A DNA stretch of 64,000 nt from Candidatus Latescibacterota bacterium (GTDB lineage: Bacteria > Latescibacterota > UBA2968): assembly GCA_022821275.1 (NCBI GenBank), contig JAJEDY010000091.1:1-64000 (forward strand), given 5' to 3'. Every line of letters starts with the position of its first letter. The first letter of the stretch is position 1. The notes beneath the pieces were generated by a model. That model made no database searches. It was not told the origin of the DNA and saw nothing but the letters and a program-made list of their open reading frames with translations. Position numbers and translations under genes: made by a program. Below are positions 25,061-33,893 of this stretch, piece by piece.

Positions 25061-26371
25061 ATGAGTTCCAGTACACTTTCCGTTTACAGTTCGCTATTTG
25101 TCGCAACGGTCTGGTCTGGACATCCCGTCGGGTTTGATCTATTGACCCACGGCAATGTGCAATTTATCGCGTTTTACAATGCCGAGCGCAAAATGACCGT
25201 TGGAATGCGAAAGATAGACGAAGAAACATGGACATTTGCACACCCCAAAGGTATATGGCTGGAGAATCGGGACCGACAGTCTTCGGAGATCGGATGGGAC
25301 AGCCACAATTCACTGACCATGGCCATCGACGACGATGGCCATATTCATTTGTCCGGCAATATGCATGTAGATCCGCTGATTTATTTTCGCACAACGCGGC
25401 CACTCGATGTCACGAGCTTTGAACGCATAGACTTTATGGTCGGCAAAAATGAGGATCGCTGTACCTACCCCGTATTTATGCGCGGTCCCAATAATGAATT
25501 GATTTTTCGATATCGAGATGGTAGTAGCGGCAATGGGGTCGATTTTTACAATATGTATGATATTCAGGCCAGAACATGGCACCGGATGCACAGTACACCA
25601 TTGCTCGATGGCCTCGACCGCATGAATGCGTACGCCCGCATGCCCGAAAAAGGACCTGACGGAAATTATCACATGGTCTGGATCTGGCGCGATACACCCG
25701 ATTGCGCGACCAATCACAGTATTTCTTATGCCTGTAGTCCAGACCTCATGTCCTGGGAAACAGGCGGCGGCGATACACTAACTTTACCAATTACAATAGA
25801 AAGCGGTGCCACTGTTGATCCCGTCCCCCCAGGAGGTGGATTGATCAATATGACGCAATCACTGGGTTTTGACGACCAGAAACGCGTCGTGATCAGCTAT
25901 CACAAACACGACGAAAATGGATACACACAGGCCTATTGTGCGCGTTTGGAAAATGGCAAATGGGTATTTTACAAGGTGAGTGATTGGACCTATCGATGGG
26001 AATTCGGAGGCGGTGGCTCTATCGGTGCAGAAATTCGATTGGGCGGTGTCAAGCCAGAGGCCGATGGCGGTCTCAGCATGAGTTACTGGCATATAAAAGA
26101 AGGCCAGGGGATCTGGAAACTGCATCCCCAAACCCTGCAAGTGATCGGGACATACCCACCGCCGGATAACGAGATTCCCGATGAATTGGAACAGGTGACA
26201 TCTGGTTATCCGGGCATGACTGTCAACCTGAGCGGTGCTCGCGGCAAGGGGATACGCCCCGAAGAGCAATACGTCTTGCGCTGGGAAACACTGGATCGCA
26301 ACCGCGACAGACCCAGAGAAAAAATTCCACCACCGAGTGAATTGAGACTCTATATCCTTCGTAAAAAGTAA
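25061..26371 (+). CDS. BNR-4 repeat protein (beta-propeller, candidate polysaccharide-active enzyme)
   Basis: 436 aa. Contains the BNR-4 family signatures DSHNSLTMAIDDDGHIHLSGNMH (split positions about 87-109), an RDG-type turn, and WIWRDTPDCATNHSISYACSPD. The family adopts a seven-bladed propeller, and some members are ulvan or rhamnogalacturonan lyases (PL24/PL25-like); others are uncharacterised. No signal peptide is visible, which argues against a secreted lyase unless export is unusual. AAAGGAC precedes the ATG. The sulfatase and DapA-like genes within 8 kb fit sulfated-polysaccharide use, but they are not one operon. A terminator follows. Confidence 0.82.
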   Translation: MSSSTLSVYSSLFVATVWSGHPVGFDLLTHGNVQFIAFYNAERKMTVGMRKIDEETWTFAHPKGIWLENRDRQSSEIGWDSHNSLTMAIDDDGHIHLSGNMHVDPLIYFRTTRPLDVTSFERIDFMVGKNEDRCTYPVFMRGPNNELIFRYRDGSSGNGVDFYNMYDIQARTWHRMHSTPLLDGLDRMNAYARMPEKGPDGNYHMVWIWRDTPDCATNHSISYACSPDLMSWETGGGDTLTLPITIESGATVDPVPPGGGLINMTQSLGFDDQKRVVISYHKHDENGYTQAYCARLENGKWVFYKVSDWTYRWEFGGGGSIGAEIRLGGVKPEADGGLSMSYWHIKEGQGIWKLHPQTLQVIGTYPPPDNEIPDELEQVTSGYPGMTVNLSGARGKGIRPEEQYVLRWETLDRNRDRPREKIPPPSELRLYILRKK

Positions 26372-26405
26372 AAAAAGCCCTCCGATAATCACCGGGGGGC
26401 TTTTG
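26372..26405 (+). terminator. Terminator after BNR-4 gene, probably bidirectional
   Basis: AAAAGCCCTCCG (26373-26384) pairs with CGGGGGGCTTTT (26393-26404), one G-U wobble. It lies between two convergent genes, with an A run on the left and a T run on the right, so it can serve both. Confidence 0.8.
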
Positions 26406-26416
26406 GGTTGCGTTCA

Positions 26417-27670
26417 TTATGCGCCAAGTGCCCACCCCACAGGTAGTGCCACAATGCCATTGCCCAGATCGTGAATGCGAGGGTCATTAGAGAGCACCAG
26501 TCCCTGCAGAATGGGTTTGTCTAAAATTTCGTCGAGTTTGCGCAAATGGCGGGCATCTGTAAAACTAATGCGTTCCGCCATTTTTATTTCGATAGGTACA
26601 AATCCCTTTTCGGTTTCGAGCAGCAAATCGACTTCGCGTCCATCAGCCGTGCGCAGATGATAACAATCAATGGGCAACCGACTGTTTTGAATCTGTTTGT
26701 AAATTTCGGCAATAACAGCACTTTCAAATTCATGGCCGGTGGATTGACCTCGACGATTGAGCAACGCACGCTGGATGCCTGGATCGAGAAAATGAACTTT
26801 TGGTGCTTTGGACAGGCGTTTGTTCAGGTTGCGAAACCACGGTTGTAACAAGATGACCTGGTAGCTTATTTCGAGATAAGAAATGAAGCGCTTGACGGTT
26901 TTGGATGTGACGCCGGCAAGTTGAGCCAATTCATTCATGTTGAGCAATGCGCCAGTCAGGCCTGCCAATGCACGCTGCATGCGAGCAAAAGGAGTGAGAT
27001 CGCGCAAATTGGCGAGGTCGCGCAAGTCGCGCTGAAGATAGGTTTGGATGTAGTCATGCAACCAGTCGTATTTATCACGGGCTGTGAGCATGGGATCAAC
27101 GATGGCTGGCATGGCACCAAAATTCAGATAATGTGCCATGTGGTGTGCTACCTGTGCGTAGCGTTCGTTCTGAAGTGGCATACCCGAATACAAAATATCG
27201 CGTTCACCTGTTTTCAAAAAATGGATAAATCTGGAATCTATAATGGTGTCATTCCAGGAATCCGTCATCATTTCCGGCAATGTAAGAGGGTACAGCTCAA
27301 TGAGGGAGATACGCCCGGCCAAACTTTCGCGGATCTGTTCCATTAACAGAATTTGGCTGGAACCGAGCAAGATACTGCGGGCATCGGGATACTGATCGTA
27401 AACAGCTTTGATAGACTCTATAATCGCAGGTGCTTTTTGCACTTCATCCAGAATGACATTGGGATACTGTTGGTACCACTGTGCAGCCGAAAGCGCAGTG
27501 AAATCTGGACGCGTGATCGGATCATCGAGGGAAATATATGAATAATCGGGAAATCCCGTTTGTACCAGTGTGGTCTTGCCCGTTTGTCGCGCTCCTGTCA
27601 AAGCAATGAGACGCCCCAGTTTGGTAGCGGATTTTTGTTTAATGAGAGAAAGAATAGTTCTATTTTTCAC
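26417..27670 (-). CDS. AAA_14/DUF4143 ATPase
   Basis: 417 aa. N-terminal AAA_14 ATPase: Walker A GARQTGKTTL (about 25-34), Walker B VILDEVQK (about 73-80), sensor LLGSSQ (about 100-105). The C-terminal DUF4143 nuclease-like domain (about 200-390) carries EFESAVIAEI and GREVDLLLE...PIEIKMA, an endonuclease-type D/E-x-K arrangement. Function of this widespread family is not established; it is often near mobile or defence genes. Upstream lies a cluster of three TTTACGC-type repeats that could be an operator. It is convergent with the BNR-4 gene and divergent from the DapA-like gene. Confidence 0.9.
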   Translation of the reverse strand: MKNRTILSLIKQKSATKLGRLIALTGARQTGKTTLVQTGFPDYSYISLDDPITRPDFTALSAAQWYQQYPNVILDEVQKAPAIIESIKAVYDQYPDARSILLGSSQILLMEQIRESLAGRISLIELYPLTLPEMMTDSWNDTIIDSRFIHFLKTGERDILYSGMPLQNERYAQVAHHMAHYLNFGAMPAIVDPMLTARDKYDWLHDYIQTYLQRDLRDLANLRDLTPFARMQRALAGLTGALLNMNELAQLAGVTSKTVKRFISYLEISYQVILLQPWFRNLNKRLSKAPKVHFLDPGIQRALLNRRGQSTGHEFESAVIAEIYKQIQNSRLPIDCYHLRTADGREVDLLLETEKGFVPIEIKMAERISFTDARHLRKLDEILDKPILQGLVLSNDPRIHDLGNGIVALPVGWALGA

Positions 27671-27685
27671 ATTCCACCTCTTTTA

Positions 27686-27756
27686 GCGTAAAATTTGGAC
27701 TCTAATTCCATAATTTACGCCAAATTTTGGAATAAACAACTATAATTTACGCCAAA
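27686..27756. promoter_or_regulatory. Three-copy TTTACGC operator-like cluster
   Basis: ATAATTTACGCCAAA occurs at 27710-27724 and again at 27742-27756, exactly 32 bp apart (three helical turns). A third, inverted copy (GCGTAAAATTTGG) is at 27686-27698, 15 bases upstream of the DUF4143 ATPase start. The cluster lies in the divergent spacer with the DapA-like gene, and a TATAAT is embedded at 27741-27746. A shared regulator site is inferred. Confidence 0.45.
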
Positions 27757-27868
27757 ATGTCTAAGCAGATGTGATCCGCAGGTGGAATTTTTTTGTTTGG
27801 AAATGCCACTTTATAAACTATTATTTTACATATATACATTTTATGAGTGTTCTAAAAAAGGAGACAAC

Positions 27869-28831
27869 ATGAGTACTGATACATTTCGCGGGGTATTGAC
27901 CATTCCCTCAACGCCGTTTGCGCAAGATGGAGATGTCGATTGGGGCGATCTCAAACGCGTGCTGGATTTTTGTATCGCCTGTGGTGCACACGGAATTGTC
28001 TGGCCCGTAAATGCCAGTAGTTTTCCCGTACTGACCGACCAGGAACGCCTGCACGGGATGCAGATGGTCGTAGAAAACACCGCTGGGCGCATTCCAGTGA
28101 TTCTCGGCGTACAGGGGGCAAGTAGTAATCACGCGGCAATGTTCGCGCGGCACGCACAGGCATTGGAAGCCGATGGCGTCATCGCAATGGCTCCCTATAT
28201 AGAGCCAATCGAGGACGAAGATACAATGGTACACTATTACCAGGCGATAGACCGCGAAGTGAACATGCCAATTTTTATACAAAATCACACGCGGGGTAGC
28301 GAGCTGTCAATCGCCACAGTGGTGCGCTTGGTCAACGAAGTAGAACACATAGAATACGTTAAGGAAGAGGTCTTCCCCCCAACACATATGATTACGGGCT
28401 TAATCGAACAGGCCGGGCCAAAATTAAAAGGCGTATTTGGCGGAGCCAGTGGCCGCTATTTATTGCTCGAACATCCGCGCGGCGTAGCCGGACAAATGCC
28501 GGGCTGTCACATAACAGATGTCGTGGTGCGCCTGTGGAATGCCCTGGAAGCTGGAGAATTGAAAGAGGCAAAACGCGTATATGGCATCATGGCTCCCCTA
28601 TTCGCGCTCGAGACAATAAAAGGCACAAATTATCCCGAAATACTGCGCCGCCGCCAGGTCATCACAAGCTCACACAGCCGTTTGACTACCCGCTTCCCAA
28701 CTCAAGATGCGTACGATCACGAGGCGCTCGACGATATTTTGCGGGACCTGGAGCCGCTATTTACATGGAACGAAAAGCCATTGCTATACGGTCCTCCCGA
28801 ATGGCTTAAGCTCAATGATCGAACGGGTTAA
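27869..28831 (+). CDS. DapA-family aldolase/lyase-like enzyme, atypical active site
   Basis: 320 aa TIM barrel of the dihydrodipicolinate synthase family. The N-terminal GVLTIPSTPFAQDGDVD and the Schiff-base Lys in IEYVKEE (about residue 165) are recognisable. Two classic features are changed: the GTTGE loop is replaced by WPVNASSFPVLT (about 45-56), and the catalytic Tyr of the YN-P motif is replaced by Gln in IFIQNHTRG (about 135-143). It is therefore unlikely to be a true DHDPS. Relatives act on sugar acids or other 2-keto acids. The ATG at 27869 with AAAAGGAGA upstream is chosen over an earlier in-frame ATG at 27782. Confidence 0.87.
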   Translation: MSTDTFRGVLTIPSTPFAQDGDVDWGDLKRVLDFCIACGAHGIVWPVNASSFPVLTDQERLHGMQMVVENTAGRIPVILGVQGASSNHAAMFARHAQALEADGVIAMAPYIEPIEDEDTMVHYYQAIDREVNMPIFIQNHTRGSELSIATVVRLVNEVEHIEYVKEEVFPPTHMITGLIEQAGPKLKGVFGGASGRYLLLEHPRGVAGQMPGCHITDVVVRLWNALEAGELKEAKRVYGIMAPLFALETIKGTNYPEILRRRQVITSSHSRLTTRFPTQDAYDHEALDDILRDLEPLFTWNEKPLLYGPPEWLKLNDRTG

Positions 28832-28867
28832 ACCGGCCTTTATAAATAATCGCTCAATCTCCAATTC

Positions 28868-31300
28868 ATGATACGGAACATGCACCTGAAATCATTGTCT
28901 CGATTGACAGTTTATTTTTTTCTCCTTTGGGGATCCATCTCATCCGGCAATGCCCAGGAGGTCTCGTTAGTGCCTCAGGACACGACGGCTGCAGGCCGCT
29001 GGAGCCTTATAGCTGGCACTGCTTTTTTAAATGCCGGTGAACAGCCCTACATAGACCTGGAAGGCAACATGTGGTGGGGACACCAGGATGATGTCTTTGT
29101 GCTGAGACAAAACCAATTATCACAAATAACTGTGGGATGGCCTGTGGATGCGATGGTGCAAGATTCAACGGGGGCCATGTGGTTTTTTGGACATCACAGA
29201 GATTCGCTCATTGCAGCGCGATACGCCAGTACGATACAGGAGATAACGAAGACAAAGTTAAAGTGGAATTTGATTGTGGGCCCCCCAGCGGTTATAGATG
29301 GCAAAGGGCGATTTTGGATGCGTGCTCAACCTTTATATAAACGCGGATCAACAGGTAACTATGGCATCTTAGAGTATTCCAATGGTCACTGGTTTTACCA
29401 CACAACTGAAACAGGACTCAGGAGCGACCGTATTTACGACCTGGCCATAGATCAAAAAGGCCACCTCTGGACCGCGACTTACAGAAGTGCCAGCCAATAC
29501 CGAGACGGGCAATGGCACAATTTTAATCATACAGACGGTTTAAGCAATCAGAAGGTGTATCGAATTGTAGTGGGAAAAAATGGCGACATCTGGTGTACGC
29601 ATGGCAATCGCGATGATATTTCCGTTTATGACGGTGATAAATGGCGCGTGATCAACACGGATTCCGGTATGCCCTTTGGGGAAGTGCGAGCAGCACTTTG
29701 TGCGCGAGATGGCACCTTCTGGTTTGGTGTACATTATGATGATATTACAGATCCGGAACAAAGCGGTCTGGTTCGATTTGACGGACAATCGTGGCTTGTA
29801 TTGACGGAAAGGGACGGATTACCGGGCAATCACGTTCTGAAAATTTCTGAACTACTGGACGGAAAGCTGTTATTGCAGGTTCGAAAACCAACATCAACGG
29901 TATTTGAGTCAGACACGACGCCGCTGCAAATTTCCAATCAGGCACTGGTAATATTTGAACCCGATACAACGCGATGGGCACGCGTTTCGGGACATGTTGA
30001 AAATCGGGATGGAACAGCTATAGATCACATTGCAGTGTCTCTAACAACACCTGAAGGGCATGTAAAAGCGAGCACTGTCACCAATGCTCAGGGTTTCTAC
30101 GAAATGAGAGTCTTGCCCGGTAAATACAGGGTTCAAGTGCCAGCAGCCTGGGGTGGAAAACGCGACATAGCCGTAGCCTCTGGCGAGGTTGTCAGGAACG
30201 TGGATATTCGTCCCTTTTGGGTTGCCGATTCTGAAACGCGCGATACCGTTTTCGTTCTTGTTTTTTTCTTTTTCATTGTCATAGCACTCGCGAGCTTGCT
30301 CTATATCGTCATCCGCGCATTCGCCGTGCAACCGCTCAAAGTACCCGAACTGGGTGAAGAACACACACCCCTCCATCTTCGTTTTCACGGAAATGGGAGT
30401 AGCTTATTTGGCATTTTTGTGATCAATGTGTTGCTCACGCTCCTCACGCTCGGGGTGTATTATTTTTGGGGCAAGGCAAAAATTCGGCGTTACATGCACA
30501 GCCAAACGGAATTGCACAACAGCCGGTTCTCAAACCACACCACTGGCGGCGAACTCTGCATTGGCTGGATTAAAGCCATTATTTTAATCGTCACAATCGT
30601 ATTGATTTCGGAAATACCCTCGTTTTTCTGGGAAGACATGACGCACGAGTGGATCACCCTGCTCGCGTTTTACGGACTTCTGCTTTTTGTATTTTTACCA
30701 CTGGCCATTGTGGGGTCTCTGCGCTTCAGACTCAGCCGAACTTCTTATCAGGGCATCCGTTTGTCCTTCAGAGGCAACAGTAAAACATTTTTCAAAATCT
30801 ATTATATCGGGCTGTTAAAAACGCTATTCACCCTGGGGTTATACTACCCCTATTTTGAAACGAAGATTCGCCTATTCCTGACCAGGAACGTGCGGTTTGG
30901 CACGGGGCGTTTTAAGTTTTTCGGCACAGGGCGCAACCTATTCTGGTATTTTGTGCTAAATTTGTTACTCACGCCTTTTACACTGGGCCTGTGCTGGTAT
31001 TGGTACTCCGCACTCAAGACGCGCTACTATTGGTCTTGCACCACATTCGAAGGCATTTCATTTCACTCGACCGTTGTTGGCAGTCGCCTTCTGTTCCTGA
31101 AAGTCGAAAATTTTATATTACTCGCCATTTCCCTCGGGTTGGCGTGGCCCTGGGTTGCGGTTCGCAATAACAGATTTCTGTGCGACTATCTCGTTTTGTC
31201 CGAACAACCGGATTTTTCCAGTATTGCCCAAGACTTTTCAGATGCCGGAGCAACGGGTGAAGGCTTGAGTGATTATCTGGATTTTGAATTTGAGTTTTAG
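28868..31300 (+). CDS. Beta-propeller / regulatory-like domain / DUF898 membrane fusion protein
   Basis: 810 aa. Signal peptide (about 1-29). Residues about 35-370 are repeats of the two-component-regulator propeller type (GLRSDRIYDLAIDQKGHLW; GLSNQKVYRIVVGKNGDIW). About 372-445 is a carboxypeptidase-regulatory-like beta sandwich (VSGHVENRDG...NAQGFYEMRVLPGKYRV). One TM helix lies at about 457-482. From about 498 to 795 is a DUF898 (YjgN-like) membrane domain, whose repeats RFHGNGSSLFGIF, SFRGNSKTFFKIY and FKFFGTGRNLFWYF each begin a two-helix unit. The propeller and sandwich are extracytoplasmic. The M48 protease gene starts 4 bases downstream. DUF898-M48 neighbours are known elsewhere; the N-terminal sensor fusion is unusual. 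A sensing or sorting role is inferred. Confidence 0.85.
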   Translation: MIRNMHLKSLSRLTVYFFLLWGSISSGNAQEVSLVPQDTTAAGRWSLIAGTAFLNAGEQPYIDLEGNMWWGHQDDVFVLRQNQLSQITVGWPVDAMVQDSTGAMWFFGHHRDSLIAARYASTIQEITKTKLKWNLIVGPPAVIDGKGRFWMRAQPLYKRGSTGNYGILEYSNGHWFYHTTETGLRSDRIYDLAIDQKGHLWTATYRSASQYRDGQWHNFNHTDGLSNQKVYRIVVGKNGDIWCTHGNRDDISVYDGDKWRVINTDSGMPFGEVRAALCARDGTFWFGVHYDDITDPEQSGLVRFDGQSWLVLTERDGLPGNHVLKISELLDGKLLLQVRKPTSTVFESDTTPLQISNQALVIFEPDTTRWARVSGHVENRDGTAIDHIAVSLTTPEGHVKASTVTNAQGFYEMRVLPGKYRVQVPAAWGGKRDIAVASGEVVRNVDIRPFWVADSETRDTVFVLVFFFFIVIALASLLYIVIRAFAVQPLKVPELGEEHTPLHLRFHGNGSSLFGIFVINVLLTLLTLGVYYFWGKAKIRRYMHSQTELHNSRFSNHTTGGELCIGWIKAIILIVTIVLISEIPSFFWEDMTHEWITLLAFYGLLLFVFLPLAIVGSLRFRLSRTSYQGIRLSFRGNSKTFFKIYYIGLLKTLFTLGLYYPYFETKIRLFLTRNVRFGTGRFKFFGTGRNLFWYFVLNLLLTPFTLGLCWYWYSALKTRYYWSCTTFEGISFHSTVVGSRLLFLKVENFILLAISLGLAWPWVAVRNNRFLCDYLVLSEQPDFSSIAQDFSDAGATGEGLSDYLDFEFEF

Positions 31301-31304
31301 ATTT

Positions 31305-32426
31305 ATGGCACGAGATACACACATCTGGCACGCGCACTTTTACGATGGGCAAACAGCACAGCCCCATACCGTACAGATAGAAGTTTTGGCGAATGGCCTT
31401 GAGATAATATTTTCTGACCGCCCACCTGAAATCTGGACTTACGAAAGTTTTCGTCAGACCGAGGGCTTTCACAGCGGAGAATTGGTCCGGTTTGAAAAGA
31501 GCGATACCTTTGGACAAGCACTGGTAATAGACGATGTGAAAATTCTGGAGGTCATGCGGGAACGCAATTCCGCTTCGGGCTTTCACAATCCAAAGTTCCG
31601 CCCTTACCGGGTCCCTCTTGTCGGTGTTTCTCTCGTTTCTATTGTGTTTATTATCTGGCTCCTCTACGGCCATATACTACCCGTGTTCATCGATGGCATC
31701 GCACGCATTGCGCCCGTTGTCTGGGAAGAATCACTTGGCCGATCCGTTGTCGCGTATATCGCCCCAAAAAAAGACCGCTGCCAGGATGAAATTTATACTG
31801 AGGTCTTTGATGAAATCGGCACCCGTTTGACCGCACCGACAAACTTGCCCTATACATTTCGCATTTACGTCGTCAAGAACGCCCACGTAAATGCCTTCGC
31901 GCTTCCCGGCGGCTATATGGCAATTACAACCGGCTTTCTAAAACGCGTAAAATCGGCTGAGCAAATCGCCGGTATAATCGCACACGAGATGCAGCATGTC
32001 GTGCAAAGACACGGCACGCGGGCTGTCTTGCGAGAAATGTCCACGCGCACACTTATTGCAGCTATTTCCGGAGGTGATGAAGGTCTGGACTACGTGCTTG
32101 ACGGGGCCGCCCTGGCAGGTGCCCTGCGTTTTTCGAGAGACCACGAGTCCTCTGCTGATATCGAGGGCATGAAAATGATCCTGGATGCGAAAATCGACCC
32201 AAAAGGAATGGTCGAAGCGTTTGAAATCCTTCTCGAAATAACGGGAGATATGCCAGATGGTATGGTCTATGCTTCAACCCACCCCTTGACAAAAAATCGC
32301 ATTCGTTCACTATCGCCCTATTTAGATTCCCTGAAAGTCGATCCCATTCCAATTGTCTCCGACTCAACCTGGGCGCGTTTCGCACAAGCAATTCGCGTGG
32401 GCCAGTGTAGGCGAATCAACGAATAG
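31305..32426 (+). CDS. Membrane-anchored M48 metalloprotease
   Basis: About 373 aa. The N-terminal 90 residues form a small beta-rich domain (IWHAHFYDG, LVIDDVKILEV), followed by a TM helix (about 103-125) and an M48 peptidase domain. Zinc site: HEMQH (about 226-230) with the third ligand in RDHESSADIEG (about 285). The usual flanking NAFALPGGYMAITTGFL is intact, so it is probably active. Relatives of the Oma1/LoiP/BepA kind handle envelope protein quality control. The start at 31305 (MARDTHIW) lies 4 bases after the DUF898 fusion gene, so coupling is likely. The C-terminus (RRINE) ends in a GAATAGACGAAT tandem repeat that supplies the stop codon. Confidence 0.92.
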   Translation: MARDTHIWHAHFYDGQTAQPHTVQIEVLANGLEIIFSDRPPEIWTYESFRQTEGFHSGELVRFEKSDTFGQALVIDDVKILEVMRERNSASGFHNPKFRPYRVPLVGVSLVSIVFIIWLLYGHILPVFIDGIARIAPVVWEESLGRSVVAYIAPKKDRCQDEIYTEVFDEIGTRLTAPTNLPYTFRIYVVKNAHVNAFALPGGYMAITTGFLKRVKSAEQIAGIIAHEMQHVVQRHGTRAVLREMSTRTLIAAISGGDEGLDYVLDGAALAGALRFSRDHESSADIEGMKMILDAKIDPKGMVEAFEILLEITGDMPDGMVYASTHPLTKNRIRSLSPYLDSLKVDPIPIVSDSTWARFAQAIRVGQCRRINE

Positions 32427-32530
32427 ACGAATCAACGAATAGACGGAGTGGGATACAACTGCGCCAGCAACTCATCAACGGAGTGGTTTACAATCCGCGT
32501 CTATCCGCGTCATCCATTTAATCCGTGATC
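32411..32530. repeat. Intergenic repeat cluster behind M48 gene
   Basis: Alternating GAATCAAC and GAATAGAC units (32411-32445) run into a segment similar to the reverse complement of 22557-22604. They are followed by CCGCGTCTAT/CCGCGTCATC units (about 32493-32512) and AATCCGTGATC just before the sulfatase ribosome-binding site. No gene is visible in it. Confidence 0.6.
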
Positions 32531-32543
32531 AAAGGAGTAAAAA

Positions 32544-33893
32544 ATGTCGAACTCCCGTCCAAATATCCTCTGGCTTTTTCTCGAAGATGTGAACCCGTGG
32601 ATGAGTTGTTATGGCGACCAGACCATACAAACGCCGAATATAGACGCGCTCGCTACCTCGGGCGTAAAATTTGATCGGGCATATCAAACCTCTGGCGTGT
32701 GCTCGCCCTCTCGCTCGGCGACAATTACGGGAATGTATCAAACCACCATAGGCGCGCACAACCACACCAGTTCATACCCCCGTTTGCCCGAAGGGATAAA
32801 GACAATACCCGAGTATTTTCGAGACGCCGGATATTACACATTTAACGAAGGCAAAACGCATTATAACTTTGTCTTTGAGTTAGATACCTTATTTAACCAC
32901 CATGGAAGCATGGATTTCAAAGGGGCAAAAGATGGAAGCGACTGGTCGGGCTGTCCACACGACCAACCGTTCTTCGGACAAATTCAGCTTCGGGGCGGCA
33001 AAAGCATAGGCTTGCTCAAAGGACCGGGCATTGATCCCGCCTCGGTACCCGTGCCATCGTTCTATCCCGATCACGAAATCATCCGCAGAGAAATTGCCCT
33101 GCACTACGACTGTATCCTGCACACAGACCGGCAGGTGGGATGGATTTTGGAGCGATTAGAAGAAGATGGATTGCGCGAAAATACGATCATATTTTTCTTC
33201 AGCGATCACGGGATGCGGTTGCCGCGGCACAAGCAATTTATCTATGAAGGCGGCCACAAAGCCCCATTGATAATTTCATGGCAAGGCGATACAGATGTCG
33301 TAAAACCCGGAAGCGTGCGCTCCGATCTCGTCAGCGGCATCGACATCGGTCCCACCTCCCTCGCGCTCGCTGGCCTCGATGTGCCCGATTACATGGAAGG
33401 CCAAAATGTGTTTGGCGACCATTTCGTCGAACGCGACTACGTGATAGCCGCAAAGGATCGCTGCGACTTCACAATAGATCGCATGCGCACGGTGCGCACC
33501 CAGCGATATCGCTATGTGCGGAACTTTATGACCGATCGGCCCTTTATGCAGGCGCAGTACCGGGATGGATCGGATTATATGGAACTGATACGCACCATGA
33601 ATGCCAACGGCGAACTGACGCCCGAGCAGGCATTTTTCTGGGCAGAAGAACGCATCGCAGAAGAATTTTACGATTGTGATGCCGACCCCGAAGAGGTGAA
33701 CAACCTCGTAGATGATCCAGACCATGCCGAAGCCTTGCAACACCACCGCGATATCCTGACCCAGTGGATTGCACAGACCGATGACAAAGGCCAATATCCC
33801 GAACCCGAAACCGGCTTGCGATGGGCGCTGAAGAGGTGGGGAGAAAAGTGTGTAAATCCGGAATATGATAAAATAAAAAAGGAGACACAATGA
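32544..33893 (+). CDS. Sulfatase, type I (formylglycine)
   Basis: 449 aa. The signature CSPSR (residues 53-57) is the formylglycine site, followed by SATITGMYQT. The first metal-binding region is LFLEDVNPWM, with Glu-Asp in place of the usual Asp-Asp. FFSDHGMRLPRHKQF (about 213-227) gives the D-H ligands and a basic pair. There is no signal peptide, so it is predicted cytoplasmic. AAAGGAG lies upstream. It overlaps the next sulfatase gene by 4 bases. The activating formylglycine-generating enzyme is not encoded in this window. The substrate is a sulfate ester, likely from a carbohydrate, but it is not resolved. Confidence 0.93.
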   Translation: MSNSRPNILWLFLEDVNPWMSCYGDQTIQTPNIDALATSGVKFDRAYQTSGVCSPSRSATITGMYQTTIGAHNHTSSYPRLPEGIKTIPEYFRDAGYYTFNEGKTHYNFVFELDTLFNHHGSMDFKGAKDGSDWSGCPHDQPFFGQIQLRGGKSIGLLKGPGIDPASVPVPSFYPDHEIIRREIALHYDCILHTDRQVGWILERLEEDGLRENTIIFFFSDHGMRLPRHKQFIYEGGHKAPLIISWQGDTDVVKPGSVRSDLVSGIDIGPTSLALAGLDVPDYMEGQNVFGDHFVERDYVIAAKDRCDFTIDRMRTVRTQRYRYVRNFMTDRPFMQAQYRDGSDYMELIRTMNANGELTPEQAFFWAEERIAEEFYDCDADPEEVNNLVDDPDHAEALQHHRDILTQWIAQTDDKGQYPEPETGLRWALKRWGEKCVNPEYDKIKKETQ

